Shown piece by piece: positions 11,101 to 23,065 of a stretch of 64,000 nt of DNA (its first letter is position 1; every line of letters begins with the position of its first letter). A program made the translations under genes and the position numbers. Origin of the DNA: Rhabdornis inornatus (taxonomy: Eukaryota; Chordata; Aves; Passeriformes; Rhabdornithidae); NCBI GenBank assembly GCA_013397075.1, contig VWZS01000909.1:683478-747477 (forward strand), written 5' to 3'. The notes beneath the pieces are model-generated. The model saw only the letters and a program-made list of their open reading frames with translations. It did no database searches and was not told where the DNA came from.

Positions 11101-13452
11101 GAACATTTAACCTGCTGTTCCTAAAACTGACTCTGAGACTCATGCAGAGCAGAGTTTGTCAAGTGACCGCTAATTACATTAAATACTTCTTTTCAAATGG
11201 ACATTGCTGCTCTGTGTAGATAAAAGAAACAGAAAGCCTGCAATAGCATCAACCAGCATCTCTCAGCAACTGCAAATTTCAGTTACAGCATCACTGAAGC
11301 TCCTGATTTCTGGTGGTGTCCCTTACACATGGCTTCAGGAACTACATTGTGTTTCTCTTGCTTATTTGCTTCAGTATATCACCAAAAAATAGATTAGAAG
11401 TTATAAAACAGTAAAATGCAACAATCTTGCTTTCATGTCAATAAATGAGGACAGATAATCTACAGATACTCAGTAATACAAAGCCTCAATTTCAGCTTCC
11501 TAATTTTAGTTTTTCACTGTAAAAGATGAAAAGAAAAACCTTAATGTAAATTAAATTTTCATGTTTAACAAAACAACTGATGAGCATTTTGTTACATTTG
11601 AGTGGCTATTCCTGTAGCTAATGAAGTCCTAGGTTCCTGGTTTCTTTCAGTGAAAGGAAAGGTTCCTGATTTCCTCTCCTTCCTGTGTTGTCCAGTGAGG
11701 GCTCAGTTGCAGCCTTTCCCCAGCTCAGACAGCTGGTACTTCTTCTACCCAAGGTCACATTTTCACAAACTTGTAGGGGCTTAGAATGTTTGAAATACCA
11801 CCACTACTGTCAGATTAGACTGAAGCTGAGAAATGGGATCATAATTTTTTTAGGTCAGGAAGAAAGTTAAAAAGTACGACCAATACTTCCATAATAAAGT
11901 TTTGTACTGAGTATTTCCTAGCCTACTTCTTCATACTACAAACACTAACTTCATCTCAGTACAAGATATACTTCTCAATATCCACATAAACTCAGTTCCT
12001 TTGTTAACAGGTTTCACTGCTCACATGCCTTAAAGAGCACTCCCATCTGGCAACATCCTTAGATTTCTCCATTAAATGGGTATACATACACCCACAATAT
12101 ATGGTGCCAGCACCTGTAGTAAAAATACCCTACACTAATCAAAGAAAATCTGAAACTATTACAAAAATAATTGTCTGGTAATTCTGAGTAAAATTTCATA
12201 ATCTGAAAATCAAATGGCTATTTTTTAAATCTGCCTTTTTAATCAATTATTTTGATCTTGAGACTTTACTTCTTCAGTCAAGAAACAGCTCATATCAAGC
12301 CAACATTGAATGCAAGTGTAATCAGGAACGTGCTCTTCACGTGCATTTGTGTCTCTCTCCATGTATCATATCCCTGTTTGTACAACAGAATGGTCTCAGA
12401 GAACACCTGGAACCCTCCCAGTTGAACTAAATGAGGAGACAGATGTCTGGGAGAACACCTAGCACACTCTAATCTATGGAAGAGGCCTAAGTTAATTCAA
12501 TCTAAAACTTTTGAAATGTGTGTAGCATAAATGCCAGATCCTCAAGATCAATTATTCTCCTCTATACATCTGCTCCTATTGCATTGCTCTACTTGTTGTA
12601 GGCCATTCCAGTCACATGGAGTACTACTCTAGACAGAAGTATGGGCACAGAGTGTGTATTTGTGTACAGAAAACCTTCTGTTCAGGCAGGAAAAAATCTT
12701 TACAGGATCCATTGTCATAGGCACCTTTGCCAGGAACAGAGATTACAAGGAACACACTGAGTGTTCTCTTCAGTCTCTGCAGAAGGCTGGGAGGGCTCTT
12801 TCATTGAATACAATGGATTTGGGATCAAGGGTTTAAAAGGTAAGAGATCATAAGTATACACTTCTGCATGCAACGTTCTCTGCAGACCTGCAAATTCAAC
12901 CATACAATCATGCTGATGATCTCTCTGACAGATTTGATGGTTCTAACATAGACCATTTTTTATTAATGGGACTAGACATTAAACCCATAGATAAAAGGAT
13001 CGATTATGATTAGACAGCGGCGAATTGTTAACATTTCATTTTCTGAAAGCAGTCTTCATAAATGCCATTTTAGCTCTCAGTACAGTATTTTTCACAAATA
13101 TGAGATATTGGAATTCTAATGCCTGATAAATTATGTGAAATACAGCAGTGCTCTGCAACATGCAAGCTTTAGCCAGGCCATTCATTTAGACTGGCCACTT
13201 CCATGCATTTCTGACCCATCCAGCTGATCACAGAGAAAAAGGAGAGCAATAACAACCAACAAAGATAACTGAACATACTTCAAGATTTACAACACTCTGC
13301 CAAATGTTAAGAACATCAACACAGTTTGATCAGTCTCCATTACACTGTGCATGACAACAGAACACAGTGGCCCCCTTGGGCAGTACAGTATGAACCCACT
13401 AGCGAAGCAAAGAGTGTTACGGGAGGTCCTTAAGTCCCAAACCATGTCCACA

Positions 13453-13596
13453 GAATAATTTCATTTGGAAAAGAACCTTGAGATCACTGAGTCCAACCAC
13501 AAACTTGACACTGCCAAGTTCACCACTAAACCATGCTTTTAAATTCTTTCAGGGATGATGACTCAACCTCTTACCTGGGTAGGCTGTTCCACTTTA
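13453..13596 (-). mobile_element. CR1 LINE 3' end, minus strand
   Basis: CR1 is the dominant non-LTR retrotransposon of birds. The plus strand here reads, in order, TTTGGAAAAGAACCTTGAGA, CACTGAGTCCAACC, CACCACTAAACCATG, a TTTAAATTCTTTCAGGGATG segment, and CTGGGTAGGCTGTTCC. This is the reverse complement of the 3' untranslated tail of avian CR1. The element is therefore in minus orientation, with its 3' terminus at the low-coordinate side and its 5' part truncated near 13596, typical of CR1. The terminal octamer repeats are degraded. No coding part remains. Subfamily cannot be given without a consensus comparison. Confidence 0.8.
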
Positions 13597-14520
13597 ATCA
13601 AACTAAAACATGACGTAAAATATATGAAAGTAGATGTTAGCAAATCTATCTCAGGTGCAAATAAATTTAGGGCTTGGCCTTAGATACCTTATTTTCTTTC
13701 AAATAATTGATCTTACATCTGTGTACTTACTTCTACTTAGAGACAGGATGAATTTTTAATTCTACAATTAATCCATGCAAAAATCACCTTCCATCATCCA
13801 TGAATAGTTGAAGAATCCTTTACAACTTCCTGCAACTTTGGTTCTAATGTTAAAACAAGATTAATGCAGTCTGCCTCCTTGCAAAACAGCATTATCAGCT
13901 AAATATGCAAAAATGCTCACATATGGAAAATGCAACAAATTTTTAATGCAATTTCTAGCCATCGCCAATTGCTTCTGCAGTCCCCAGTAACACAGAATGT
14001 GAAGCTTTTTCTTGATGTTACTGCAGATCTTCTCACATAAACTTTTATCATCTGTCTCTGGTGAAAAATGCACAATCAGGAAAAGATAATGCAAATACTA
14101 AACTACTGTCAGTTAAAATGTTTGAGAGTGCATGCTTTGGGATGATGAAAAAGCTCCTTTTGTATTGAAGCTTAAGTGGTAATGTTCTAACTGAAACAGG
14201 AACACTATTTTTAATCTGTGCTTGAAAGATCAAATTAAATCTGCTGCAGTCAACCTTGGTAGGGGTGTATCTATCAGAGACGACTTCTTTTTTTATGAGA
14301 AAGCTGCAAGTCTAAGCTACTGGATACTCATTTGTCTGGTTTTCTGTAGACATTCAGGGAGCTAGGGCAATAATTTCTAGTTTAAAAGCACATCTCAAAA
14401 TACTGGGAGATCAAGAGAAAAAATATCTCTTTATATACATTCCATTATTTTCTGAATAGAGTCAGATTTCAACAACAGAATTCCAAACACAAGCCAGTCA
14501 TGAGTTCACTGCACTTTTAG

Positions 14521-14542
14521 GATAATGCATCAGTGCATTATC
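14521..14542. repeat. Short perfect hairpin, 9-bp stem
   Basis: GATAATGCA at 14521-14529 pairs exactly with TGCATTATC at 14534-14542 across a TCAG loop. It is too short to be a microRNA precursor. It could be a chance inverted repeat. Confidence 0.75.
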
Positions 14543-16086
14543 TTACATCTTTCATTTAGTCACAGTCCTATCAGCAACATCACTGCAGTATTTCTGGCAC
14601 CATGGCTGTTTCCACTACAAATTCCCTATTATATTGATGTTAAAAGTATTTGGAATCTTGTAAGTTTGAAACTTATTCTCCAAGCTGTCAATAAAAATGC
14701 AATATACATTTTTTAATTGGTTTCACCATTTTTCCTTATAGGATCAAGAGAAGGGCTTGAAATGGACGTTTGGCAGTTACTAAGAAAATATGTGTTCTCA
14801 GAGAACCCAAAGAAATCACAGCACTTGATTCACCATCTGCTAGTTGTTTACTACAATTCACATTTAAATACACTAGCCAAACATTGAAAAATTGATTTTT
14901 TATGCTTTTATATATGAATTATCGAACATTTATATTAAAAACCATTCAAATTTCATGAGGTAATAAAAACAGAAACTTGAATTCTATCATTTTATGCATC
15001 TTAAATATATGTAAATTGCCTGCTGAATGCATAAGACAAAATGAGATGTGCACAACATCTTGGCATTCAAACTCCGCTGAATTAACTCCCAACTCCCTTA
15101 AAATTCTCACCTGTGTTGTGAAGTTCACATGAAAAAAAAAGGGCCGAAAAGAATGACAGAGGCAAAAAAACAATGAACCATATAAGAACGATCAGAAATA
15201 AGGATGTGTTCCAAAAAGGGTGAGCTAGCCCCAAACATGATACAGTGAGCCCTGCAGAGGTCAAGGCCATCAATTTCTCAGCAACTGTGGAAATTCCTCT
15301 CTATTCTTGTTAATCCAGAAGTTATAAGATCAGTATTTTCCTCATCAGTTTCAAGCAGCAAAGATTATTCATGCTGTATATTTAAAGAAGCTGGGGAAAA
15401 TATAAGAAATGCCTGATTCACTGACCAATGAATTCAATAGGAAGACTTTCATTTGAGGTCTAAAATTCCTTGCTTTTTTGGACGCGCAATATTAATTTTT
15501 TTCATATCTAGACAGAGAATTGATTTTTTAGATTACAGTTATCATATGTTTTCATATTAACTTTGCTATCTGCAACTATGAAAAATTGGACATCATCAAA
15601 ATAAAAATACCTCTGCTTTACCTCTTTTTTAAAATTCCTGTTGCTCAAATAGAGAAATCCAGAAGTTCTTAACAAGCTCAGTACTTCATGAAAGGGATTT
15701 TAAATCAACAAAGAAAAATTTATTAAGGTAACTTACCTCTTGATAAAGCCAAGTTATTCAGACTTCAGTGAAAAGAAATGCTGTAACAGACATTGTTTCC
15801 ATAATGGAAACCCATTAGTCATCCTTAGCTCTGATTCTGCTCTTTTTCTAGCAAAACCTTTTTAACACAGACATTATTCCTAAGTTCTCTTAGGACATAG
15901 TAAAATAATTAAAATTCTCTTTCAAAATTCCAGTCTTATTACATTCATACATGATATTGCTCTCTTTGGACCATTTCTAAATCCAACATCATTAACATTG
16001 CAAACTGATCATTAGAATGTCTAAAAGCATGTGGGGAGTTATTTTTGAACCTTGAGGAATAGGGATATATTTCAGAAAAAAAACTG

Positions 16087-16107
16087 CAGTATTTCACTGA
16101 AATACTG
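16087..16107. repeat. 21-bp inverted repeat with one central base
   Basis: CAGTATTTCA (16087-16096) is the exact reverse complement of TGAAATACTG (16098-16107), separated by a single C. No surrounding feature explains it. Confidence 0.8.
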
Positions 16108-17584
16108 TTTGTCTTCATCAAAACAGGATACTTCAGAGAGTGGATGATGTATAAAGGCCAGAGTAAAAAATGCTGGACTGAAAAATTAATGAAAGTGAAA
16201 CAGATTGCCTTATTTCTAATTAGGAACTGTAGTTTACTAGGACAGGAAGGTTTCACTGAAGATTCCCTCCAGGGAATTCTGGTACATTGTTTTTCTTGAA
16301 ATATTTCTGTGATCAAGGATGCAATACTCCGGAAATTAATAGAACAAGAAAAGAGGAAAGAAATGGGAGGTTTCAGTGGCTCTTCACACAAAAGCCCAAC
16401 TTCAAAAAAATAAAACCAACAGGCCTGCTCGTGTTATTAAATCATTATTTGGTGAAAATGCAGTATTATAAATGCTATAAAGCATGGGGAGCAATTCAGT
16501 TCAGATTCTAATTTTTTCTAATTTTAAAGAAACTAATTTTCTTTGTATTCTTTGTGAAACAATATTTCATATAGACTCTTAACTTGTTTTGTCAAAGATT
16601 TTGCCCTTGGACTTCAGCTAAGGACAAAAAAGGGATTCTAACTACTCTAGCCAAGACCTATAGATAAAACAATTTTTCAAAAGAAAGCTACACCATCCAG
16701 GAGCAGGGCTGGCTGAAGTAACCTAACTTTGGAGGCATACAGTGTAGATGACTACATCTCAGACAATCATTTATGTCCCATGTCTTGAAGAGACAGAATC
16801 CCTCAGACTTGCCCAAGATATCCTAGGACAAGAATGAGACGTGTGTCGTGCCACGGCCTATAGTAGCTAGCTAAAATGTAAAAGTATTCATCAACACATG
16901 CAGATTAATACCATCCATTAGTACCTTTAGGTGTCCAGAAAAAAAGAGATCACTTTTTACGCCGCAAGGTGGCTTCCTGTAACGTTTTTTACAAACAGCC
17001 CTGTATAGTATATCCAGAGCTGTTTCTTATTCCATACCCAGAGGGTCTGGAAAAAAAAAAGACAACACAAGTTGCTAAAAACTCCCATTGGTTTCTGAAC
17101 CAATTGGCTTTATAGGATGCAGCTCTTAATCGCCACCTCTGGAGCATGATGAAGGAGAAGAACGTGCACACAGAGATATAACAGCTATCAGCTGGCATCT
17201 TCAGGACAAAAAGAAACCTGTTTGCACTTATCTAGTTCTTTCAAGGATATCAGTGCATGAGTTTACAAAGGACAAGTAAACTACAGGCCAATGTTAAGAT
17301 ACAGGTACATAGAAAATCAATAGCAGAGTAGGAAACCTAACTCAAGAAATATCTAATTTCCTTTCCTGTGACCATTGATTTATTTCAGTGTTGGCAGTTG
17401 CAGAATAGTTGCTACAAAAAATACATTTTGGAATGGATGACTGGTAAGCTCACAGAATCTAGATACATTAATCAAAAAATTTTCATGTCTTCTTACTTTT
17501 GCCCCTAACTATGGGTTACATTATATTGTCCCCTCCATAATTTTGTTTCTCCATGTGCAAACTGCTGGCTTTCTCCCCCCACCA

Positions 17585-17640
17585 TCTATAACACTGCTTA
17601 ATTCACAGCTGTAAAGTGCTTTGAGACCCTAGCATAAAAG
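17585..17640. repeat. Probable tail of ancient amniote repeat
   Basis: The text CTGTAAAGTGCTTTGAGACC resembles the widespread amniote repeat tail 'tgtaaagcgctttgagatcc', which in reptile and bird genomes follows the MIR/L3-like core. Neither the upstream core nor the downstream part can be recognised with certainty here, so family and orientation are left open. Confidence 0.4.
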
Positions 17641-18819
17641 TACAGGGAAACATAAAATACTCTTGTTTCTAAGTTTATCATTACTCTGAAACACAATAGC
17701 AATTTTGAAGCCATACTGGGAATATATCATTTTAATTTGGATTCCCCTGGCATTGTGCTGTGTTTCCATTTGAGAGTCTTTATGGGATTTACCATATTCA
17801 TTCTTTATAAGGTTTTGCTTTCAGGTTAGTAGTAACGAGATAATAGATTTCTTACTATTATCATGAAGGAAAATTATTAAATCTGGATGTTTATTGTATA
17901 TCTCAGCAACAGTGGAGAAAGGGAAAAAAAGCACCTTGAAAGGGTCTTCCATTCATTCTGTGGAGAGATGCCTCTTATGGAAAAGTATGGGATTTGGGTG
18001 CCCATCTCTACTAAATTGAAGCCATATCATTGCAGCATCCATTCTAATTCCTAAGAAGGGCAAAATAAGAGGGAGGCTAGCAAATTAAAAATTTAAACTT
18101 AGTAAATATTTCCTTTCGTTTCGAGGCCAAGAATTTTCTGAAGTTTATTTCCCTTTCTTTCGCATAAGAGAATTTAGAGCTCAGACACACTGACTGGAAT
18201 GGAAGAGTAATCAGTACGAAAAAACGAATAAATTTTGTGTCTGCCTCTGTTAGTGGGGAAAATAATTGAAAGCATGACTGCTTATGTGGTTCCTCTACAA
18301 CTTCAAAAGTGTACAAAATCACAGAAAAGGGAATGCCATCTGTTTGCTGTTAGGGTCATGTTTTTTATTTTCCTGCTTATACTCCCACTGAAAGCAATGA
18401 GATGTTTTCAATCCTCCATAATGAAAATGACATAACTTTATACTCTCTCCTGTATTCGCTTTAAAGTAGGCTTTATTATGCCTTTTCCTCTCCTCCCGAG
18501 TATGTTTAAGTCTTGCTAACTAGCACCTTTGAACATTATCTATAAAACAGAACAAAAGTAGCAAAAAATGGTCAGCACCTTGTAAGAGAAGGATAAGGAG
18601 AAATAGTGGACCTCCCTCAGGTCTGAATGTTTTCATCAAGAAGATTATTAAAAGCAAAGCCACTGCAATAACACAGAATGCACCTTGGCATAATGAAAAC
18701 AAGATGTAAAAATGTGTTGGTGAGAAGGGCAGCTTTGAAGCAGCTGCAGCCCAAGCTCTATAGTAATATCTGAAGGAGGATATGCTGGTAATGGAAGTGT
18801 GCCTTGTCTAACTCCAACT

Positions 18820-19330
18820 ATTCATCTCAGGGGGCGATTTACAAGGTGATAAAAGGTTCCAAGCTGCAAAAGGTACTTTAGACTGTTAAAAAGCAGCTTT
18901 TTATGATCATTTCTTCTGTACAGTACACGTTGTTTCATTAATCAAATGCTTATTCTATTAAAACACCCACTCTTTTAGCTGGTGGGACAACAAGTTTTAC
19001 TACCATGAAATGGCATTAAAAGCCACAGACTTCCCAGCTAAGCCTTTGTAATGATTCTAACACAGCCCAAGTGTGGCTATCTCCAGAGGGATAGCTGAAT
19101 GGCATGTCTGCCCTGCTCCACTCCCTGGCAAGTGTCTTGGCATGCTTCAGTTCTCAAGGTCATGTCACCCTTTCCAAGCAGGAAAGCAGGCAAGGCACAC
19201 GTGTACTCCCTAAACCTGAGCAAAGCCGGCGGCTCACATCAAATCTGACTCTGTCGGCACTAAATTGCTTATTAAATGAGCATTAAAAGCCAAGCATGGC
19301 TATGGCAAAGGGAAAGCTTCTGCTTACAAA
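18820..19330. promoter_or_regulatory. Candidate conserved non-coding element
   Basis: This stretch has no open-frame logic and no repeat similarity. It is dense in patterns often seen in deeply conserved vertebrate enhancers: several homeodomain-like TTAAT/ATTAAA sites (for example CATTAATCAAATGCTTATT and CTTATTAAATGAGCATTAAA), repeated GGCATTAAAAGCC and GAGCATTAAAAGCC motifs at about 19010 and 19278, the octamer-like TGATTCTAAC, and even base composition without simple-sequence runs. The call rests on texture only; conservation itself cannot be seen from one sequence. The motif pair CATTAAAAGCCA appears twice about 270 bp apart, which is the most concrete internal structure. Confidence 0.25.
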
Positions 19331-22300
19331 GACAACAATTGCAATGCTTTAAAAACACCAGTCTTTTGTTCTCCCAGAGGCAAAAAATTCAATGCTCACA
19401 AGGAAAGTTAGAGATCTGAGCACCTGGAGTATGAACCAAAATAAACAGATAAACATTTAAAGAAACTTAACTCTTGTTTTAGCCTTTGAAAGAGACTTCC
19501 CAAATCAAGCATGCCACAAACCACCAGCTAGGACTGCTTTGCTTTTCTACTCTTTAAATCATCAGATCACTAAAAAATGAAAAGTGATTAATTATTTTGC
19601 AAGTCTAGACCAAAATCGAAAACATTTAAATTCCTACACTCTATTCCACTAGGGAAACCAAAGTGCAACTCAAACAGGCAAATCTGCAGTACAGTCTCTC
19701 AATCATACATGTAACTTTTTTAGTCCACAAAGATATAAAAAAAAACCTCTATGTAAAGCAGAAAAGTAGAACAAAACAACCCATATTTGGAGCCCACATA
19801 GTTGGACTTGGAGAACAGGAGAGACAGAAGGGATAGGGAAAAGACCCAGGGCAACCACAGTGACTAACAAGTGATTTAAACACGCATTTTAGTGAACTTT
19901 ATGTTCATTAAAATTTAACAAATGTTAAAATACTAACTATATTAATAAGAAAAAAAAATTAAATATGACAATATAGTAGCTGACAGGGGCTTAGAAGTCT
20001 AAATCCACATGAAATTAACTTCAAATCAGTGCAGATGCATTATAAGATGCACACAAGTAAAGTAACTAAAATTTATCACTTGTATGTTTGTATGAAACTG
20101 TATGTTTGTTTCAGTGTTGAAGTTCAGGCCGTTTTCCTAAAATGTATAACCAAAATCCTATAAATGCTTGTGCAGGTTAAAAATAAGTGAAAATAAATGT
20201 TTCAGAAAGCATATCATAATAGCATTTATAAAATGCAAAGGAATGAACATCATATATTTAAATATTCTAATAAGTTAAATTCAAAATCAACATCCTAACA
20301 CACAATAAACAGATTTTTTATTTATCTAAACAAAAACATTTTCTTGCTATTCTGTGAGGTGGTAGTTTCAGTATTAGTATGGAACAATGACATCACAAAT
20401 TAAAATCCAAGCATGGCAAGTGGATTATCAACGTTTCAATGAAAACTACGCAGGAAAGCTACACTTACTATTACTTTACTTAGCTTGGTAGTATCCTTTT
20501 GAAGTTTGTAAGCTTCTATTTTGTACTGTCATCTGTCTGACAATATAGCAGGAGTCTTGCACTAAAACATGGCATTCATCACACTGTGTAACCTGTTTAA
20601 TTTGTGTGAGAAACCAGTCTGTGTCACAGTAAGAGGCAAGGTGTCATAACTGCTACTCAGGACTCAAAAGGATTAACGTACCACAGAAAAACAGCTAGGA
20701 GAGAATTCTTTTAAAAGCACAACTGGTGGCTGAAAAAAAAGGTTATGATGCGTTAATACTCATACAACTCCAAAGGTAATTGGACAGATTAGGGTGCACA
20801 GCCTGACCTAGAGAGAACTGAGTGGCTACTGCATTATGGTACCCATCAAAATGACCAGTCAAAAGGTCAGACATCCTGCCCACACCATTCACCCAATATC
20901 CTTTTCCAGTCAATGCACGGTCAAGCCATTACAAAAGGAAGCTCTGCCCCAAGCCCAGTCATCACATCCAGTTATCTTTAAGGTTGGAGTCTTCTACTGC
21001 CAGCTGTACTTCCTCCTGATTTCTCCACAGTGTACCCCAGTGGAAATTCTCATCAGCTCTCCCCATAGCCATGTACAGAACCTTAGACAACTGAGAGACA
21101 GCACAGACTTTTCTTCAAATTCTCCTTGAAACCCAAAAAATGACAGCTGCGCTCAGGAGCACAAGGAAGAAGCTGTTCACTTCTGGAAACGTTTCAAACC
21201 ACAAGCCACTCTCAGTGTCCTGGAAAGCAGAATACACAACACCAGTAGGTCACCTTCACCTCTTTAAACACTAGCAATTTCTTTAGGCAGGCTTTTTTCT
21301 TATTACTCACATTTTTTTCAAGGAATTCCAGAGGATTACCAAACGCTACACACCATGAGTCTTGAGTTAGCTGTCAAATGTGCTAGCTGGATTTCTCCTA
21401 GACAAGGCTGATTACACGTTAAGAAACACTGAGAGAGTTTGAAGTCTGTCCTCACCTCTTAGATCACTTGCAACAGGGGTCTCCACTTTCCAAATCACTT
21501 TTGCAGATGTTCAACTGAAGTGATAAGCATAGTCAGCAGGACCTCCTGCAGAAGTCATCTCAAATAAAATCCTAGGACCACAGCAAAGCTATCTCATTTC
21601 TAATGTCTTTAGGGAATCATTTATTAGCTTAAATAAATAACATTCTTGGGGAAAAAATGGAAGAACTTCCAATAAAACACTAGCAGTTATCTATTCTGCA
21701 AGGGCAAGAGAGGCAATTTAAGTTTAAATATCTGGACATATTAGACATATTAGTCATATAGTGCTTTCAAAAATTTTGTATGCTGTAGCTGCTCCGTGAA
21801 CCTCACACTTCAAAAAGTAGATGTCTATTTTGGAAATGTCACCCAAACTCTTGCCTTTGTCCCACATGTTTTATTCTTGGTAACAGTCTATGAGGTTGGG
21901 TTGCTATCTGAAAGCACCTGTTCTACACTACTCGTAAAAATTAAAAAAAAAAAACCAACAAAACTTTTTCAGTATTTTCTTCTTGTGATGTCCAGAGAAA
22001 TCCTTCATAATAACAATTTGGAAGTAGAATTTTTCACACGTCTTCTTGATCGATTATTAGGAAAGAAGACAGAGTCAAAAATCAATATTTAACCCCGTTG
22101 CTGCTATCCCTTGTCATATCTGCTTTTGCTTACAGACCGTATGGGTTGCAGCCATCTGGAAGAAACTGATTGTTTATATTCATGGTTAAAATCAATTTTA
22201 GCATGAAATACATGAGATCAGATAAAGAAAATGTTTAGCAGGATTAAAACAATCATTCACATTTACATTTTGCCAATCTGTTGACAGCTATACTAACTAA

Positions 22301-22989
22301 ATGTTTAAAAGGCTCTAATTTCTGCAGAGTCAACAGCTGTCTGCTTTCACAGAAATACATTAGAACCACAAATTGTGTCTTGTTTTTGTCCAGGTACACA
22401 AATGGCAAAAGGCTACTGCATAGCAAGTTACAGACTCATCACTGCTTTCAGCTTCTCTTCTATTTTTATACAGCCAGTAACTCAGGCGTCAAACTTGACA
22501 CAAGACCATCTTAGATCAAATCAAATATGATTGTGACTTCTAAGCGTAAAATAATTCATCCAACTGAATTACTCTTTGACTTAATCATAATATAAAATTA
22601 AATCATAAAATTGTTTCACTATGGTTCCTGATTGGTTTCTGTAAAGTGAATAAACAGCAATGTTCCCTATTTGTAACAAATTTCAAAAATACCATAGAGG
22701 GAACTACTGAATAGATCCGTCATATCCAGTCTCAGCAGAAGCTGAGGAGATTATTTGAGACACAATACAAAATCCACTCATAGTTTCATCTGTTCTTGCC
22801 CTTCTGCTCAAAATGGGAAGCTCAGTAAACCACAAGTGAAGTCTTACAGCTGACAATCCAGCAGGGTCTATTTTTGTTTTTTCATTAATCATCAGGCTGG
22901 AACCCTTCTGACTTACCTCAACAACCCTTTATTTTTTTTTTTTTTACTTGTAAAGGGATAATTCTTAAATATTTGCCAGTGGGTGTAAC

Positions 22990-23065
22990 TATTTCTCCTT
23001 TCTACATGTAATTAAACCAAGGAACAGAAGATCTAAGTGACTGCCAGTGGTCATACAGTAAGCCA
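22990..23065 (+). repeat. Probable MIR/L3-like repeat relic
   Basis: The text AACCAAGGAACAGAAGATCT, then AAGTGACTGCCAGTGGTCAT and ACAGTAAGCC, resembles the core 'aactgaggcacagagagattaagtgacttgcccaaggtcatacagtaagtc'. The order of matches is right and the copy is much diverged. Confidence 0.5.

Larger units (their letters stand above)
5527..13452. other. AT-rich non-coding DNA with old repeat relics
   Basis: No gene is visible. The stretch holds two weak MIR/L3-like relics (5641-5697 and 6541-6585), an 18-bp AT palindrome (5977-5994) and a perfect 26-bp palindrome (8142-8167). An A-rich segment with AAAC steps lies near 8228-8270. The region around 9050-9110 may contain another very worn 'ggcatagaaagatctgag'-type repeat relic, too weak to list. 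Short open frames at 9469-9684 and 10851-11084 lack domains and splice context. Confidence 0.6.

Noticed and set aside
15945..16391. Longest open frame in the window (148 codons, minus strand)
   Set aside because: No domain, no Kozak or splice context, Ser/Phe/Ile-rich by AT composition, and it spans the 16087-16107 inverted repeat. One frame of this length is expected by chance in 64 kb.
22704..22910. Strong GAG/GTAAGT donor on the minus strand near 22910
   Set aside because: All upstream frames on that strand hit stops within a few codons, so no exon can end there except a non-coding one.
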